From the NCBI RefSeq assembly GCF_032854445.1, contig NC_088300.1, positions 66,252,984-66,316,983 on the forward strand: 64,000 bases of DNA. The letters are read 5' to 3'. Shown piece after piece: positions 25,496 to 37,490 of the stretch. Positions within the stretch are counted from its first letter, which is position 1; each line of letters starts with the position of its first letter. A program made the translations under genes and the position numbers. This DNA comes from Liolophura sinensis (lineage: Eukaryota; Mollusca; Polyplacophora; Chitonida; Chitonidae). A model generated the notes under the pieces. That model was not told where the DNA came from. It ran no database searches and saw only the letters and a program-made list of their open reading frames with translations.

Positions 25496-25636
25496 GTACG
25501 TGGGAAGGTCTGTCAGCAGACCTACCGATGGTCGTGGACTCGCATGTTAGCCTTATCCAGCTTTTGCCTACCATAATACTGGCCATGGTCGTATAAGTGA
25601 AATATTCTTAAGTATGTATAGCGTGAAACTCCAATC

Positions 25637-25667
<31 letters not shown>
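25496..25667 (+). repeat. tRNA-derived SINE, (AAAT)n-tailed family, 5' truncated
   Basis: Begins at TACGTGGGAAGGTCTGTCAG and continues through the GTCGTATAAGTGAAATATTC block. It ends with CCAATCAAATAAATAA in a tail of about nine AAAT units. The body is diverged, with the GGGTTTCCCC block damaged. Confidence 0.85.
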
Positions 25668-25779
25668 ACTGGCCTAAAAGTATACAATTTTGTAAAACAT
25701 TAAACCGCGCAAAAAATGTTTGCAAGTTGTAATATAATGTTACATTACTAAGATTGTCAACATCTGTATATACACTATG

Positions 25780-25938
25780 CTGGCTTCCTCTCCAGTCTTA
25801 CGTGGGGTTTTCCAGGAACCTGCGGATGGTTGTGGGTTTCCCCTGGGTTCTGTCTGGTATCCTTTTACCACAATGCTGTCCGCCCTCGTATAAGTGAAAT
25901 ATTCTTGGATAGGATGTAAAACATCAGTCAAATAAATC
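25780..25938 (+). repeat. tRNA-derived SINE, (AAAT)n-tailed family, 5' truncated
   Basis: Starts at TGGCTTCCTCTCCAG and carries ACCTGCGGATGGTTGTGGGT, the CTCGTATAAGTGAAATATTC block and a short CAAATAAAT tail. It is a second copy in the same orientation, only about 110 bp after the first. Confidence 0.85.
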
Positions 25939-26999
25939 AGTATCTATAGTGCGGAATACATCACCACTCAACATAAGACAGTGTCAGACAACAACATTTT
26001 ATAAATATTTTGTAAAGTCATAAATTTCTAAAACCAGTTTTATATAGAAAGCGTTAACCTATTATTGTAAATGCCTTCCCACCATGCACCACTGCAATAG
26101 TGTTGGATTTAACATTGTTAAAGTTATAGACCTAACATTTTAGTTTCAAGAGATAAGGTATCGCAACAACATTTGGCCTAAATAAACACGTAGAGTTATT
26201 TTATTCTGTTCTTAGCTTATTTACAAAACAACATGCTGTAAATGAGGGAACGGCGTGGCTACTTATTTACGTGTAGAGTTCATTTATAAACCATCTCTTT
26301 TTTTCACATTCTTGTATGCACTTATATAAATGCAAGAACATAGAAAATAAAATGGCTTTCATCAGAGACATATAAAATCTTAATTTAGGAATTTGAAAAT
26401 GTGCATTTCGAATGTGTTAAACTTAAATCACTAAGCGTTTTCTATGACAATTTGGTTTTTGAAGATAGTGTTTTGGGGAAGCCATCAGGCTTACATAGGC
26501 CTGTTGCTCAACTGGGGGGGTTTACAACTCTTACGGATTGGTGGACCTAAAGCCTGAAGAGCTGTAGTTATACATATTCCAAGTAAGTTCTTTCTTATTA
26601 AAAGCGATTATTATATTACCTACATCGGAAACCCGTTGTTCGAAAATGTATTAGCTGACACTGGTATTAAGTCATGTTATATATTTAAAATTTTAGCAAA
26701 ACTCAGCCGTCAACGCAGTTATCAGAAGTACGACGTGTAACAGCAGCAGATTTAGTTAAAATTTAATACACTGTTATGCTGATTTACCCAAGACAAGCGG
26801 TATAGCTATAACCCTACGTCGACAAACGCTCGCGGCCTATCAAGCCAGGGGAGATAATTAGAATAAAATTGAACGGTGTTGAGCATTGGGAGTAGTTCCC
26901 CCTTAACCCTGATAATGAGGTCGTTTTTGTACCCTGAATATTTTCTTATGCTATACTCTTACTTCTATTCCATACACATGAATGATGTTCATCAATAAA
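25939..26999. other. AT-rich non-coding stretch
   Basis: No gene or recognisable mobile element. The stretch leads into the left edge of duplicated unit A, whose exact start is uncertain. Confidence 0.4.
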
Positions 27000-27283
27000 A
27001 ATTTTTACAGGCAAAAGGGATAACCAGCTCGATGCTTCCTGTCTCATGATTTTTCTGTTCAATATTCAACAAAGGGTTTTTAGTGGTATATGAAATTTAA
27101 TGTTCAGTATTTATAACTGTAACCCTGCATGGTTCGTACGGTACTCGGTACTCAGTAAATGTGCTTAGGTCACAACAATTCGTTCTGATAATCAACTTGG
27201 TAAGAATCATATCGCTTAATACCTTCATTATATGTAATATTAAATATTAGTCTCAAAATAAGATTAAATTCCAATGAGACCCA

Positions 27284-27443
27284 CCGTACGTGGGAAGGTC
27301 TAGCTGTCAGATAACATAACATGATGGTCGTGGGTTCCCCCCGGGCTGTGCCTGGTTTCCACCCACCATAACGCTGGCCGCTGTCGTGTAAGTGAAATAT
27401 TCTTGAGTACGGCGTAAAACACCAATCAAATAAATAAATAAAT
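27284..27443 (+). repeat. tRNA-derived SINE with 12-bp target duplication
   Basis: A 160-bp truncated copy of the (AAAT)n-tailed family. It is flanked by CAATGAGACCCA at 27272-27283 and again at 27444-27455, a perfect target-site duplication. The insertion is absent from the matching place in unit B (near 38575), so it entered unit A after the duplication. Confidence 0.93.
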
Positions 27444-28369
27444 CAATGAGACCCATACATGTAGCCTACATGTACATGAAGTCCTGTAACAGTATTTATA
27501 CGTGCACCGTAATATTTGTAAATAGTCGGGGTTTTGCCGTGAGCTAAATTCTTGTCAGTTAAGAAACCGTTCTGTGGCTTTGTGAGGTGTGGTAAGCTGC
27601 TCGGTACATCTGTACTCCTTGTACTCCTACATGCAGTTGACCAGTTAACAACCAAGATTCCATGACCTACATGTATATAGCTCCTCCTGACTTGCGCATC
27701 TCAATCAAACACTTCTCGGGTATACATTGTCTATGTCCTACGATGTTAATTGCTACAGAACACCAATCATTATCTCCTTGATTGCTGAGACATGTAATAA
27801 AAATCATTTAGGAAAAACACGATTTTACTTAACCGCCAAATACTAAATTCTGACCAGTATGGCAATTATAATTCATGTTTTTTCCAAACTGAATCTATTA
27901 TTAAACCTATTATTACTTCCCATTTTATTAAGGCAAAGTTCAGTTACACTTTTTTTCTGGCTGCAGAACAGATTCTGGTTAACAACATGGCGTTGTGAGA
28001 CTTGAGCATTAACGCTAAATGAACAAAGGGGGACTACTGAAAGTTAAGCTGCCATTTTTCTCATTAATCCGGTCGTCTCCCCTTGACCGTGACCTGTATT
28101 TCTTGCATGTTTTCATACTTACAATGGCGATATTTATCAGTCGCTTTAATTTAATTTTTAATTAAAGGAGCAGACCATCTTTAAGCCCAGTACAGATCAT
28201 CTGAAAAGCCATTTCATGCAGATTCTAAATATGGTTTTCCTGGTTACCTATATTCTTTTTTACAGCTGTTAAAATGTAAACAAGGTACTGTGAATGGACA
28301 CGTTGAACCGGCAGAAGTACTATGATTTAGTCTTTTTTCTTTAAGTTAAATACAGATGTAGATATAGTG

Positions 28370-29352
28370 TAGCCCTCGGGGGGAGTAGATATAACTCCAC
28401 AACACCAGTGTTAAGATGATACTTTCAGTCCTTTAATGGGAATTTTTTAGATGTAGGCTGAATGTTCTTCGCAGATATTCACAGTCACCTATTTGTGTAT
28501 CAAAAGAGTCAATGGCAAGAAAAGGGCATACGGCAGGGTAGCAGTATCCCTGAAAAAAAACCCCAAATACACCAGTATTACCACTGACATCATATTAACC
28601 AAAGCAATAATACAGATAAGTTTAAATATCAGGCGAATTATATCTTACACCGATATTAAACAATCTGCAGATATCTCTGATATCACCAAATAAAGACATA
28701 CGTTCCAAATAACGTATAACTTCCACTATTATCACAATGGTATATACCTACGTGTTATATAGTTATGATCGTAGCTATCTGAATTATTATTTCTCTACAC
28801 TGGCAAATTAGTTTCGTAAGTACAGAATGATGCAACAACACGAAACATTACACAGCTTACCAAAGTAATCAAAATGAGTCACAAATATGTGCCTCGTCAG
28901 GTATGCTATTCAACCAGTAAACATCTGTAAACACCCAGGTCAGTACTCCAAACAGGTATGTAACCAGCATTCTGCATCACTGTACAGCTGTGTATAGCAG
29001 TCTTCTTTTCATAATAACTCTGAACCTGTAAATAACAAAACAACTACGAATAGCCTGAATTAAACCATCAATCACCTTATAGCATTAACAGACATTACCA
29101 CCAATTTCAACGTAACACTGATATGATTCAACCTAAACAAGTTCTTTCTGCAAATGCAAGTGAAATAACATGGCTTCAGAATTACTTAAGGTTTACCCTT
29201 TTACACATTTACGAATAATAGATAAATACATTGTTCTGATTTTGACTTAATTACTCGCATGAAACTAAGGGTACATAACATTTTCATACACATTGAGAAT
29301 ACGAGATAATTCTAATCTAACACAAATACGGGAACATATAGACTCTGCCCAC
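28370..29352 (-). mobile_element. candidate 3' LTR of the Ty3/gypsy relic
   Basis: On the minus strand a purine tract (AGCGGGGGAGAT) lies just downstream of the decayed pol region and is followed by TGTGGGCAGAGTC, the expected polypurine-tract and LTR start. The far end is put at TGTAGCCC on the plus strand (28370), giving TG...CA ends and about 980 bp. The part at 29189-29306 recurs near the other end of the element. The left end is weakly supported, resting on loss of similarity to unit B shortly before it. Confidence 0.45.
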
Positions 29353-29499
29353 AATCTCCCCCGCTACAGTCTGTGTCCTCAACGATTTCATCTTCAGTTA
29401 GTTACCAACCGTACAGTAAACAAAATGTTTGAGTACAGATTAACTTCAATAGGAGCAACATAAAGTAAATACATGAGGTAGGTAAACGAGCATTGATCG

Positions 29500-31927
29500 T
29501 TAGCTTGATCGATAGAGAGTAATAATTTCCCTGTCTCCTGCATTACACTGGGCGGCTATCAAGGATAGCCTGTTTTTGAATAGGGCCAAAAGAAACATTG
29601 TATAGTCGATCGTGGCTCGTGATGTAACTTCCATTGCTTCACGGCAGTTGATCTCTGACTTCGACGGAGACAAGGGTTCGAACGTCCACCTGTAGGATGC
29701 TGAGGTGGTGTCGTCACTGTCATAGAGCACCATAAGTTCCTCATCTGAAGATTCGGCCTCCAAGGCATTGTCCGAACTTGTTTCCGGAGATTCTTGAACA
29801 GAACCGCTAGGTTGAGGGTCGTCTCTTGAAGCATCTGTGAGTCGAGGACAAGGTCGCAGCTATGACTGATTGCGGTACATTGTTGGTCCACAATCATCCG
29901 CAGTTTCCACACCAACAACCAGCAAATCGTCTCACAAGTCAACAACCTTGTAGACATTGTCGTTCCACTTGTTGTTATCGAACTTGATCTTATTACGACG
30001 CCGAAAACCACGATTGCGCCGACACACTTTCTGTCGAACACGCAAAGGGGTGGCATTTTCCAGTTTTTTGTGTTTTCAGGTTCCGCTTCTGAGGTTTAAG
30101 GTGGTAATTCTCCTCTGCTTTTTCCCACACAAACTTTAGACGCTTCTGGTGTTCAAAGACACTGCTTTGGGTTTCCTCAGTTTCTCCAAACAGAAGATCC
30201 ACGGCAATCCTGGATCCCTCCCTTAGAGTAAGTAATAAGGTGACAATCCAGTAACTCCATGTGGGCGTTGCGTTGTACATGTATATCAATTCAGGTAGGT
30301 GCTCAACCCTCTTCCGATTTTTTTTCCGGCGGACAATGACGTAAGTAAATTATGCAAAGTTCGATTAAATCTTTCCGTCTCGCTATTTCCTTTGGGGTGA
30401 TAAGGCGACGTGCGTGTCTTTTGTACAGCATATGTGCTGCAAAGCTCTTGAATGATAGCGGCTTCAAGCATGCGCCTTGGTCTGAATGTATACGCAGTGG
30501 AATTCCAAACTTAAGGAGCCACTCTTTCACAAACATCTCAAAGGCAATTGTCTTTGTCGTCTGGTCAAGTGTAGGGTAAGACTGCGTGTACTTTGTGAAC
30601 ACACCTGTCACAACTAGGACGTTTTCTCGGCCGTCGGCACTTGGTTCCAACATTGTCCAGTCCATCGCGATAACTTCAAGAGGGCGGCGCGCTTGTAGCG
30701 AACCCATGGCTACGGTGATACCTGGTTGTAGCATCTTAAACATCACACAGCGTTCACAATTACGGCAATGATCCTCAGTGTGCACCTGCATCCCTGGCCA
30801 GTACACTCTTTCGCTAAGGCTACTGTCCTTTCCATGCCCTGTTTGATCTTGTACGTATTTCAGTATATTTTCCTTCAGGACACCACACTGACCATGGCTA
30901 CCCAAGATACGGAAACACTCATATCGATGATTCCCTGGAGTTCCACTGACACTGGTGTACAACACTGTACCGCAGAGGAGCACCGCAGGGGAGCACTGAA
31001 ATCTTCTGGTTCTTCGGGCTCCTGACATAGCGGAAAAGGATTGCTCCACGCCTGGCATTGGGAAGGCGTCCCTACGTGTCTTCTGACTGAGGCGCCTGTA
31101 GTTAACACACATTCTTAACGAACCGTCTCGCTTTTTGACAAGCACAGTTGAAGACGCGTATGGGCTGGTGCTTGGGCGTATTACTCCCTGAGCTGAAAGT
31201 TTCTTAATGTCATTTTTCACTTCTTGGAATTGGGTGGGTAAAAGACGACGACAGTTTTGTACAACTGGTGCTTCATTCACGACCGGTATAGAGTGCTTGA
31301 CGGCTGAGCAAGATCCAAGGTCATCATCCGTCCTTGCAAACGCATCCGAAGTTCGCTTAAAGAAAGACACTTTGCTCCTCTCCGTCACTCTCATTCCCTT
31401 AGTGGTCAGATTAAGGTTTGATTACTTGTAGCATGGTTGGCTGTTCCATTCATAACAGGCTTGACGATCTCAGCATCACCAACTCTTACAAACTGGAACA
31501 TATCGTCACTCACAACACTTTCTGTCCTGTGGACAGCTTAGTCCTAGGTTGTAAATACACATCATCCCCACCTAAGTTTACGAATTTCATTTGGTCCTAA
31601 ACACTTTGTTTCAGTCACTGTGTTCGTCAAGAGAGCTCCTCCTGGAATATGAGGGGCGTTGTTTCGGAGTGGCTCTATTACCACAGGCATATCCAGTGAA
31701 TCTCTGTTTCCAGCAAAGTTAATTAACTTCATACTCTTGGCCCGAACAACTGCTTTGCACCCTACGAGCCTCTCGAAACTAAGAACGTCACTACTGCAGC
31801 CATTCTGTACACCATACTGATTCTTTTTACACAGACCAATTACACTCATACAAACCAGTCCAAGTATTTCCCGATTTGATGGCACTGATTTGGTAATCAA
31901 GGCACCTAGGTTTACCCTTTTACCCAT
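29500..31927 (-). pseudogene. decayed Ty3/gypsy pol (RT fragment plus integrase)
   Basis: Reading leftward on the minus strand, the first segment (31927-31562) is a typical protease-to-RT linker with PVVIEPL and PGGALLTNTV. The next (from about 31394) is the reverse transcriptase N-terminus, with PYASSTVLVKKRDGSLRMCV. The palm region holding the catalytic YxDD is missing, so an internal deletion joins the RT start to the integrase. There the zinc-binding HxxH-like and CxxC parts (CRNCERC) and the DDE core are visible: D in EVIAMDW, D in HSDQG, E in SETERFN. A frameshift separates the last two. Further breaks precede a C-terminal segment with a KWNDNVYKVVD-like motif. Multiple frameshifts and the lost catalytic site make it non-functional. 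Confidence 0.85.
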
Positions 31928-32025
31928 TTACGAATAATAGATAAATACTTTGTTCTGATGTTGACTTCATTACTCCCATGAAACTAAGGATACATAGCAT
32001 TTTCATACACATTAAGAACACAAGA
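31908..32025 (-). repeat. fragment of the retrotransposon 5' LTR
   Basis: This 118-bp segment repeats 29189-29306 in the same orientation with about ten mismatches (roughly 92 percent). It starts AGGTTTACCCTTTTAC and ends CATACACATTAAGAACAC. It lies at the 5' side of the minus-strand pol relic, where a 5' LTR would be. It abuts the protease-to-RT linker directly, so the rest of the 5' LTR, gag and most of protease have been deleted. Confidence 0.65.
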
Positions 32026-33356
32026 ATCATAAAAGCGACGTTCAATACATACCAAAGTCTCAACTAAATCGTGTGTCAATAATATTGGTCGAGCGCTCGC
32101 ATCAAAGCGTGAACGATGATGACGTCAAACACACTAACCTAGAGGTCAGAAAAGTCCGTCTAAAGACTTGGCCAATATAACATTACATGGCCACACATGC
32201 CCATAAATTTTCCAGTAGCGACAATGTTAACGTTTAGCACTGTAGCTTAGTCCCAAACATTTCGTGGCCAATAAGCTTCGTCCATACCAGGCCCAGTCTG
32301 GGAGAAAGAAGCCATAAAAATCTTGACATAGGTTGGCCGTCAAAATCTGGACCTTTCTATGCCGGCAACTGGGAGGGGTGCCTAGCAACGACAAGGGGAC
32401 GTCACTCGCAGCCTCATCACCACATGTTTCTGTGTCATCTCGCCCAGAATTTCAAACTTTCATCATTAAAACTCATACCTGCTCAAAGTTTAGACAATTT
32501 CCAGCATTTTGATGCCAAGCATGCACCTGTACACCAAAAATGGCAGGCTGGCAGCGAAAAAAGACTTTACACCCTAAAGTACACAGAATTACATTCCTCC
32601 CGAGTCATCAGTTTTCAATGTTGCATGGAAGACAGTTGATATTAAAGGCATCAAAACCAACCCGAATACAGCTATGTGGGTATATCAGTCGTGCTTTAAT
32701 TTCAACTGTTCACAAAAGCACTCCAGTTCGTACCCAGTTAAGTCTTGGTGGTGGTTATTCATGACAGGTGTCTGATCGGTGATGTCCAGGGGAACTTCGT
32801 ACAACCATCTGTCATTACGAGTACATTTCCTTCTCTGGGCGCTCAGGGAGTAAAAAGTCAATCGCCAGAGTTTAAAGGGAGCCTTTAACAATCAAGATTC
32901 CCATAAAAGTTTTTCGTCCGAGGTGTAGAGCTTTAGCCTCTCCCATTCCTGGCACCAGTCTGGGATCTATGCGTCGCTCGACATTCGTTTGCCTTTCGTA
33001 GACCAGAGAGTGGCATTAGCAGTCGATAATTGCAAGATCTATTTGCAAAAAAATCCTAGAAATAATCTTAATGATAAAACGACTGTACTTCTAAAATGGA
33101 GAACTACCTCTCTAGACGTTTTTGGATGTCACAACTTTTTAACCTGATGGTAGTTTTTGACGATGGAGAGTTATATTTATTATGATAATTTCTGTCATTG
33201 AATACTTATAGTAACTGTTTGTACTGATGCATAGTTTTGGAATTTGCCTACTTTAGCTAAATGAACGTACAAACATGATTGCTTGATTCAAGGGGTGCGT
33301 TATTTCCTAATCATGCAACGTCACGAACGTTGAAAATATGTATATTATGACGACGA

Positions 33357-33424
33357 TGACGTCACAAAGGGATCAGCTTCGCACAGCGCCACAAATGGCT
33401 TGTGTCATATCGCTGGTGACGTCA
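33357..33424. promoter_or_regulatory. paired CRE sites upstream of the unit A gene
   Basis: Perfect TGACGTCA palindromes lie at 33357-33364 and 33417-33424, with a degenerate TGATGTCA 14 bp after the second. They sit just upstream of a candidate first exon. Unit C has two TGACGTCA sites at 43958-43965 and 43971-43978 in the same relative place. CREB/ATF control is inferred. Confidence 0.45.
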
Positions 33425-33490
33425 CAACATTGTGATGTCATAAAAGGTAAACAAAATTGTGAGCCAAAGGAGCCACGCTCTAATTTACCG

Positions 33491-34990
33491 ATGCTGAAGA
33501 GTTTCGAGACTTTTTGCATTGCAATGGAAAACAACACAAGACAATACAGATCTGAGAGAGATGACATGGAGGTAAGTCATGAGCTATGGTCTAACTATGG
33601 TTCAGGCTGGAGTTGAGTTTCACCAAACATTTACATGGAACACAAGATTTAACATGTGGCGGAGGTTTACGTTAGGCTATCACAAGGTGTTTCCACACCG
33701 CCTTATCAAGGACATTACGCCAGCTGCGAGTTGACACTGCTTCGTGAAATGGTAGATTTGATACTTAATAGGACAAACATACATAAATCTGTCTTCAAAA
33801 TCACAAATGCTTTCATAAAACATTCGTACATTCAATTTACCTCTGTGGATGAGTTTCCAAGCTGTCGAGATTACAACTTTGACGTAGATTTTGTCAATAC
33901 AATAAAACTAACGACGTTGCATAATGCCTGAACGATGCTAATTTAGATGAAAACAGACAAAAATTGCACTTAAAAAATGTTTTGATTTTTAAAACAAAGC
34001 GAATGCTCTGCACAAAAGTCTGTAACAGCCAAGACATCGTGTTTCTGTAAGAATCGATCGACAAGTGTCTCCGCAATAGTTTTGGCTTTGAAAACAATAT
34101 ATATAATAGAAAATTCATGCGTTTTTCTTTTCAATAACCTTTAACTGGGTGAAATTTTCTGCACATGTTCGCCTTGAACCGAACACCAGTCCATTAATGG
34201 CGGTGGTAATTTGGACAGAAATGCTAAACCAGGAAATATGTAAACATTCATTATAAGCTCAGTCCGCGTTTATTTTTACTTGTTTCCCATTCTTCAAAAA
34301 GCTCAACTATTGAACAAAATGTATCACGTGATCTTTTTCGTTTTCCCCCAGGGTATTGTACGAAAGGTACCCGTTGTAAAAAATGGCAGTCATTTTACCA
34401 ACCAGGTTGTCATCGGCAGACGCCGGAAACAGATCAGGATCTACCCTAAACGTAATGGTATCTCCAGAGTATCAAGTGGTGCTGGTGCGAACCACGATGA
34501 GGAAAACCGTATCCTGGACAGGATGGCCACTCTGGGCCTGGGCGCAGGAAGGGCGACACGACGTCCCCTACGAGAGGCCAATGACAACGCTGAAGCGCCA
34601 GAAACTGAAGGACAGAGAATTTTGCGGCGAATTAATTTGGCGCAACGCGTAGAGCGGGATCGCCGTCGGTCAGCAGGTTTGGCCCGCAGGAGGTATGGCG
34701 GTGGTGAGTCCCCAGACGTTGGCACAGGCAACAACGACAATCACCCTTCCAATGCTGACGCCATTTTTGACATCATCACAAAATTGCCTAATTTTCATAT
34801 CAGCGTGAGGCCAGAACCATCAAGAGAAAGACAAAAAATCCCAAACGCCTTTCGCGCAACAAACCACATGGCCAGCTGCGAAAACGATGGGCGTAAGGTA
34901 CCATATGGTGACGTTTTGAGGTCAGATCGTTTTGATTCTGATTTGGACGAAATCAGTAGGTTGCTGGAGAAACTCCATCTCCATGGATAA
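33491..34990 (+). CDS. unrecognised gene, unit A copy (possibly intact)
   Basis: I do not recognise the family. A candidate first exon at 33491-33571 (MLKSFETFCIAMEN...) ends at GAG followed by GTAAGT. The main exon is open from an ATG at 34319 to the stop at 34990 (223 codons); a CCCCAG acceptor at about 34352 may mark the true exon start. The C-terminal frame is conserved with units B and C: DRMATLGLGAGRATRR, an acidic DIITKL motif, then AYGDVLR-type and DSDLDEIIKLLEK-type motifs. In A versus B an 84-bp length difference keeps the frame, and base changes in C across the first motif introduce no indel, which argues for past coding constraint. The N-terminal frame differs between copies, so the start and exon joins are unresolved. 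The product is basic in the middle and acidic near the end, without membrane segments. Confidence 0.4.
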
Positions 34991-35359
34991 TGCCAGTCCG
35001 AGGTCCAGCTCGCGGTTTAGCACCTGCTTCTGGAAATACACACTTATCTGATATGACACTCGAGTCACTTTTTGAAACACAACTTAAATTTTAGAACATG
35101 TACGACTTGGCGCGGAGTGCTTCATCTCATGAACTTAAGAGACACTGTTTGGACTAAAGAAGGTGTATGGAAATTTTTTATTTTTAATTATTTATTTATT
35201 TTCCTTCTCTGCCATGCTCTAAAATACGTAAATGTTAGATCTGTTTTTGGCGGAATATCAGTCTCACAGAGTGATCTACGATATTTTGATCCGTAAACTG
35301 TATTGCCGCTGTGAAATGATCTTCACATTTACAATAAATAAATAAATAAATAAATAAAA

Positions 35360-37490
35360 TTCTATTACCCTTCGATTCCTTTTTATTACATACAACGCAC
35401 TGCTTGGCTCTGTGCCAAGTGCACATTATCTCAGTCGTTAGATACCCACCATCACGAGACAGGAGCGTTTGACTTCTGGACGGGTCTATTGTCGTTGTAT
35501 GGGTGGATTGAGGTTGTTGTTTACATTGAATAAAGCAGACGACAAACAAAAACAAAGAAACAAAATGGCGTATTTTTCTGTCGAAGCGAACGTTTATTTT
35601 AAAGGAGAAAAGTATCAAGTTACAGATGTTTTTAAGCCCATAGGGACGTTTGAATGCTACACAATAAGAGATAGTAATGGTTTCACGAAAAAAATTTTTT
35701 TTTTTTTTACATACGGACCTGATAATTCTGCCTGCGAGTTTTTCTTTCAGCGGCCTCTCCTAAACGCCTCAGTTGACCACAAACCATGGTATGGCAATCA
35801 ACCAGTGGGTCACAAAACGATCGGATCCATGATGTCTGATATTTCCCGCCATGCAAAACTTAGCCGCTGGTACACGAATCACTGCGTCCGGGCTACGACA
35901 GCCACAGTTCTTGCTGATGCCGGGGTTTCTGTGATGGACGTTATGTCTGTGACAGGCCACCGCAATGAATCCAGTGTAGGCCTACGGAGTCATGTCACCA
36001 AATCGCCCGTTTCAAAATGCCGTGAAATCAGCACTATCCTGCACGCTTCAAATGTGTTATCAAAAAATACTGAAAGTGAAAATGCCGTTGAGTGTAAATA
36101 CTCACATGTCAGTCACGCCACTCCCAGTGCAAATGCCCGACGCTGTCGACTGTAATATTACACGTAACAGTAGCAATACCATCCAAATGGCAAAATCCCA
36201 GTTTTCAGTCACGCCTCAAAGTTTTGGAGGGTTGTTCAACAATGCAACAATAAATAACAGCACAGTTCACATCAACTTCACATCCCCAATCCTTGTTTGA
36301 TGTTTATCAGTGTTGAACTGTTGTTTTTTTCCCTATAATGTTCAGTCCGTTTACTCATGTTTTCTCTCCGCAAACGCTATTGTCTGACTGCCGCCAATAT
36401 ATTGCCGTTGACCCAGATCTTAAAATTTGGTAATGAGTGTGACGCGTATATTTTACGTAAATGGTACGGCGCACTGAGTGAAACATGTGCACGGGGCTGG
36501 TTTAATGTACACATAACTTTGTACAGATTGCATCATTACAAATTTAAATTGTGACAGCCATCCATTGTATTGCACAATACTACAAACGCAAATCTTATTT
36601 ATCCTCGTGATACCTTGAACTTATAAATTATAATATATTTATTTGCTTACTTATAATAAGCATAAACACATATCTATCATGCTGTTATTGTTTTGTTATT
36701 TATCAACATATGTTGAGAAATTAACATTGAAGTGAAAATGTGAAATAAAATGTTCCATTATTCCAACATTTGTTACCCAGTGTTCTCAGTATCAAACTAT
36801 TGTTAACCTAATTTTGTGTGTTTCAATTAGTATTTTTTCGTACGTAATTCAGACGTTTAAACAGTTGAACTCCCGACTTTTGTTTTCGTTTTGCTGATGC
36901 CTGAGGTTTCCAGCTCCTTTAGCTCTGTCAGACAGGGTTTGGGAAAACTTTTGACCTGCCCGAACTCTCGCTGCCAGCAACGAGCTCACTGACAGTGTTT
37001 GTCGGTTTGACACCGTGCCTGTCTTACTGAAGCCCACCCTGATAACAGCCTCTAAGTTGAAAGCAGGACAATATGAAAGCAACCCTGCAGACGTTTTACT
37101 TTATAGTGCTATATTTTACAGTCGGAATTGTTTTCGAGAAACAAACGTATCCTTTTATTATTCCATTCTAGTCGTGAAGCACGTCCATAATATTTAGCAT
37201 CGCATTTTAACATCCCCTGTAAAACACATCATGGTTTCGTCCAGAATTAGGTCACGCCCCTTTAGAACTTTCGGTTGGACGAAAACAACGTGTCTGGGGA
37301 AAGTGGGGGCGTTTTTTGCTGTTATTCTATACCGCAATGGCGTTTTTGTTATAATTACGAAAACATTTTGCTTCTACCAAGGTAATAGAATAGAAATAAT
37401 GTTCGCGTCAGGGTAGTCTAACGGTAGTTTTACATCAAATCGATGTGGAAGAGTTTATAAAATTTGTAAAATTCGCGAACATTATTTCTT
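35360..37490 (+). mobile_element. tyrosine-recombinase (Crypton-like) element inserted in unit A
   Basis: Unit A matches unit B on both sides of this 2131-bp block, which B lacks. AAATAAAA at 35352-35359 and 37491-37498 may be an 8-bp target duplication, but it lies in A/T-rich repeats. The ends (TTCTATTACC at left, CATTATTTCTT at right) are not terminal inverted repeats, as expected of Crypton-type elements. Near the right end a segment at 37381-37407 is complementary to both element ends (see findings). The element encodes a decayed recombinase domain at 35564-36299. The rest, including 36.3-37.4 kb, shows no recognisable gene. Confidence 0.65.
35564..36299 (+). pseudogene. broken tyrosine recombinase (DUF3504/Crypton-type)
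   Basis: An ATGGCG start opens MAYFSVEANVYFKGEKYQV, of unknown nature. After a homopolymer tract (35693-35708) the frame enters a recombinase C-terminal domain like that of Crypton transposons and the ZMYM2/QRICH1/KIAA1958 family. It shows QRPL, a WYGNQPVGHKTIG linker, the box II motif NHCVRATT (H-x-x-R) and TGHRNESS. Where the nucleophilic Tyr is expected (SxRSY) the sequence reads LRSHVTK, so Tyr appears replaced by His. A frameshift near 36.1 kb then separates this from the family's typical C-terminal tail (GGLFNNATINNS), which ends at 36299. The N-terminal catalytic half is missing. It is almost certainly inactive. Confidence 0.7.

Noticed and set aside
34383-34652. Alternative 89-codon frame starting MAVILPTRLSSAD in unit A
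   Set aside because: It agrees with unit C only at its start. The downstream part conserved between units is in the other frame, so this frame is not taken as the gene's main product.
36849-37082. 77-codon minus-strand frame inside the recombinase element
   Set aside because: Basic and vaguely protein-like but unrecognised, and not supported by the element's main gene orientation.
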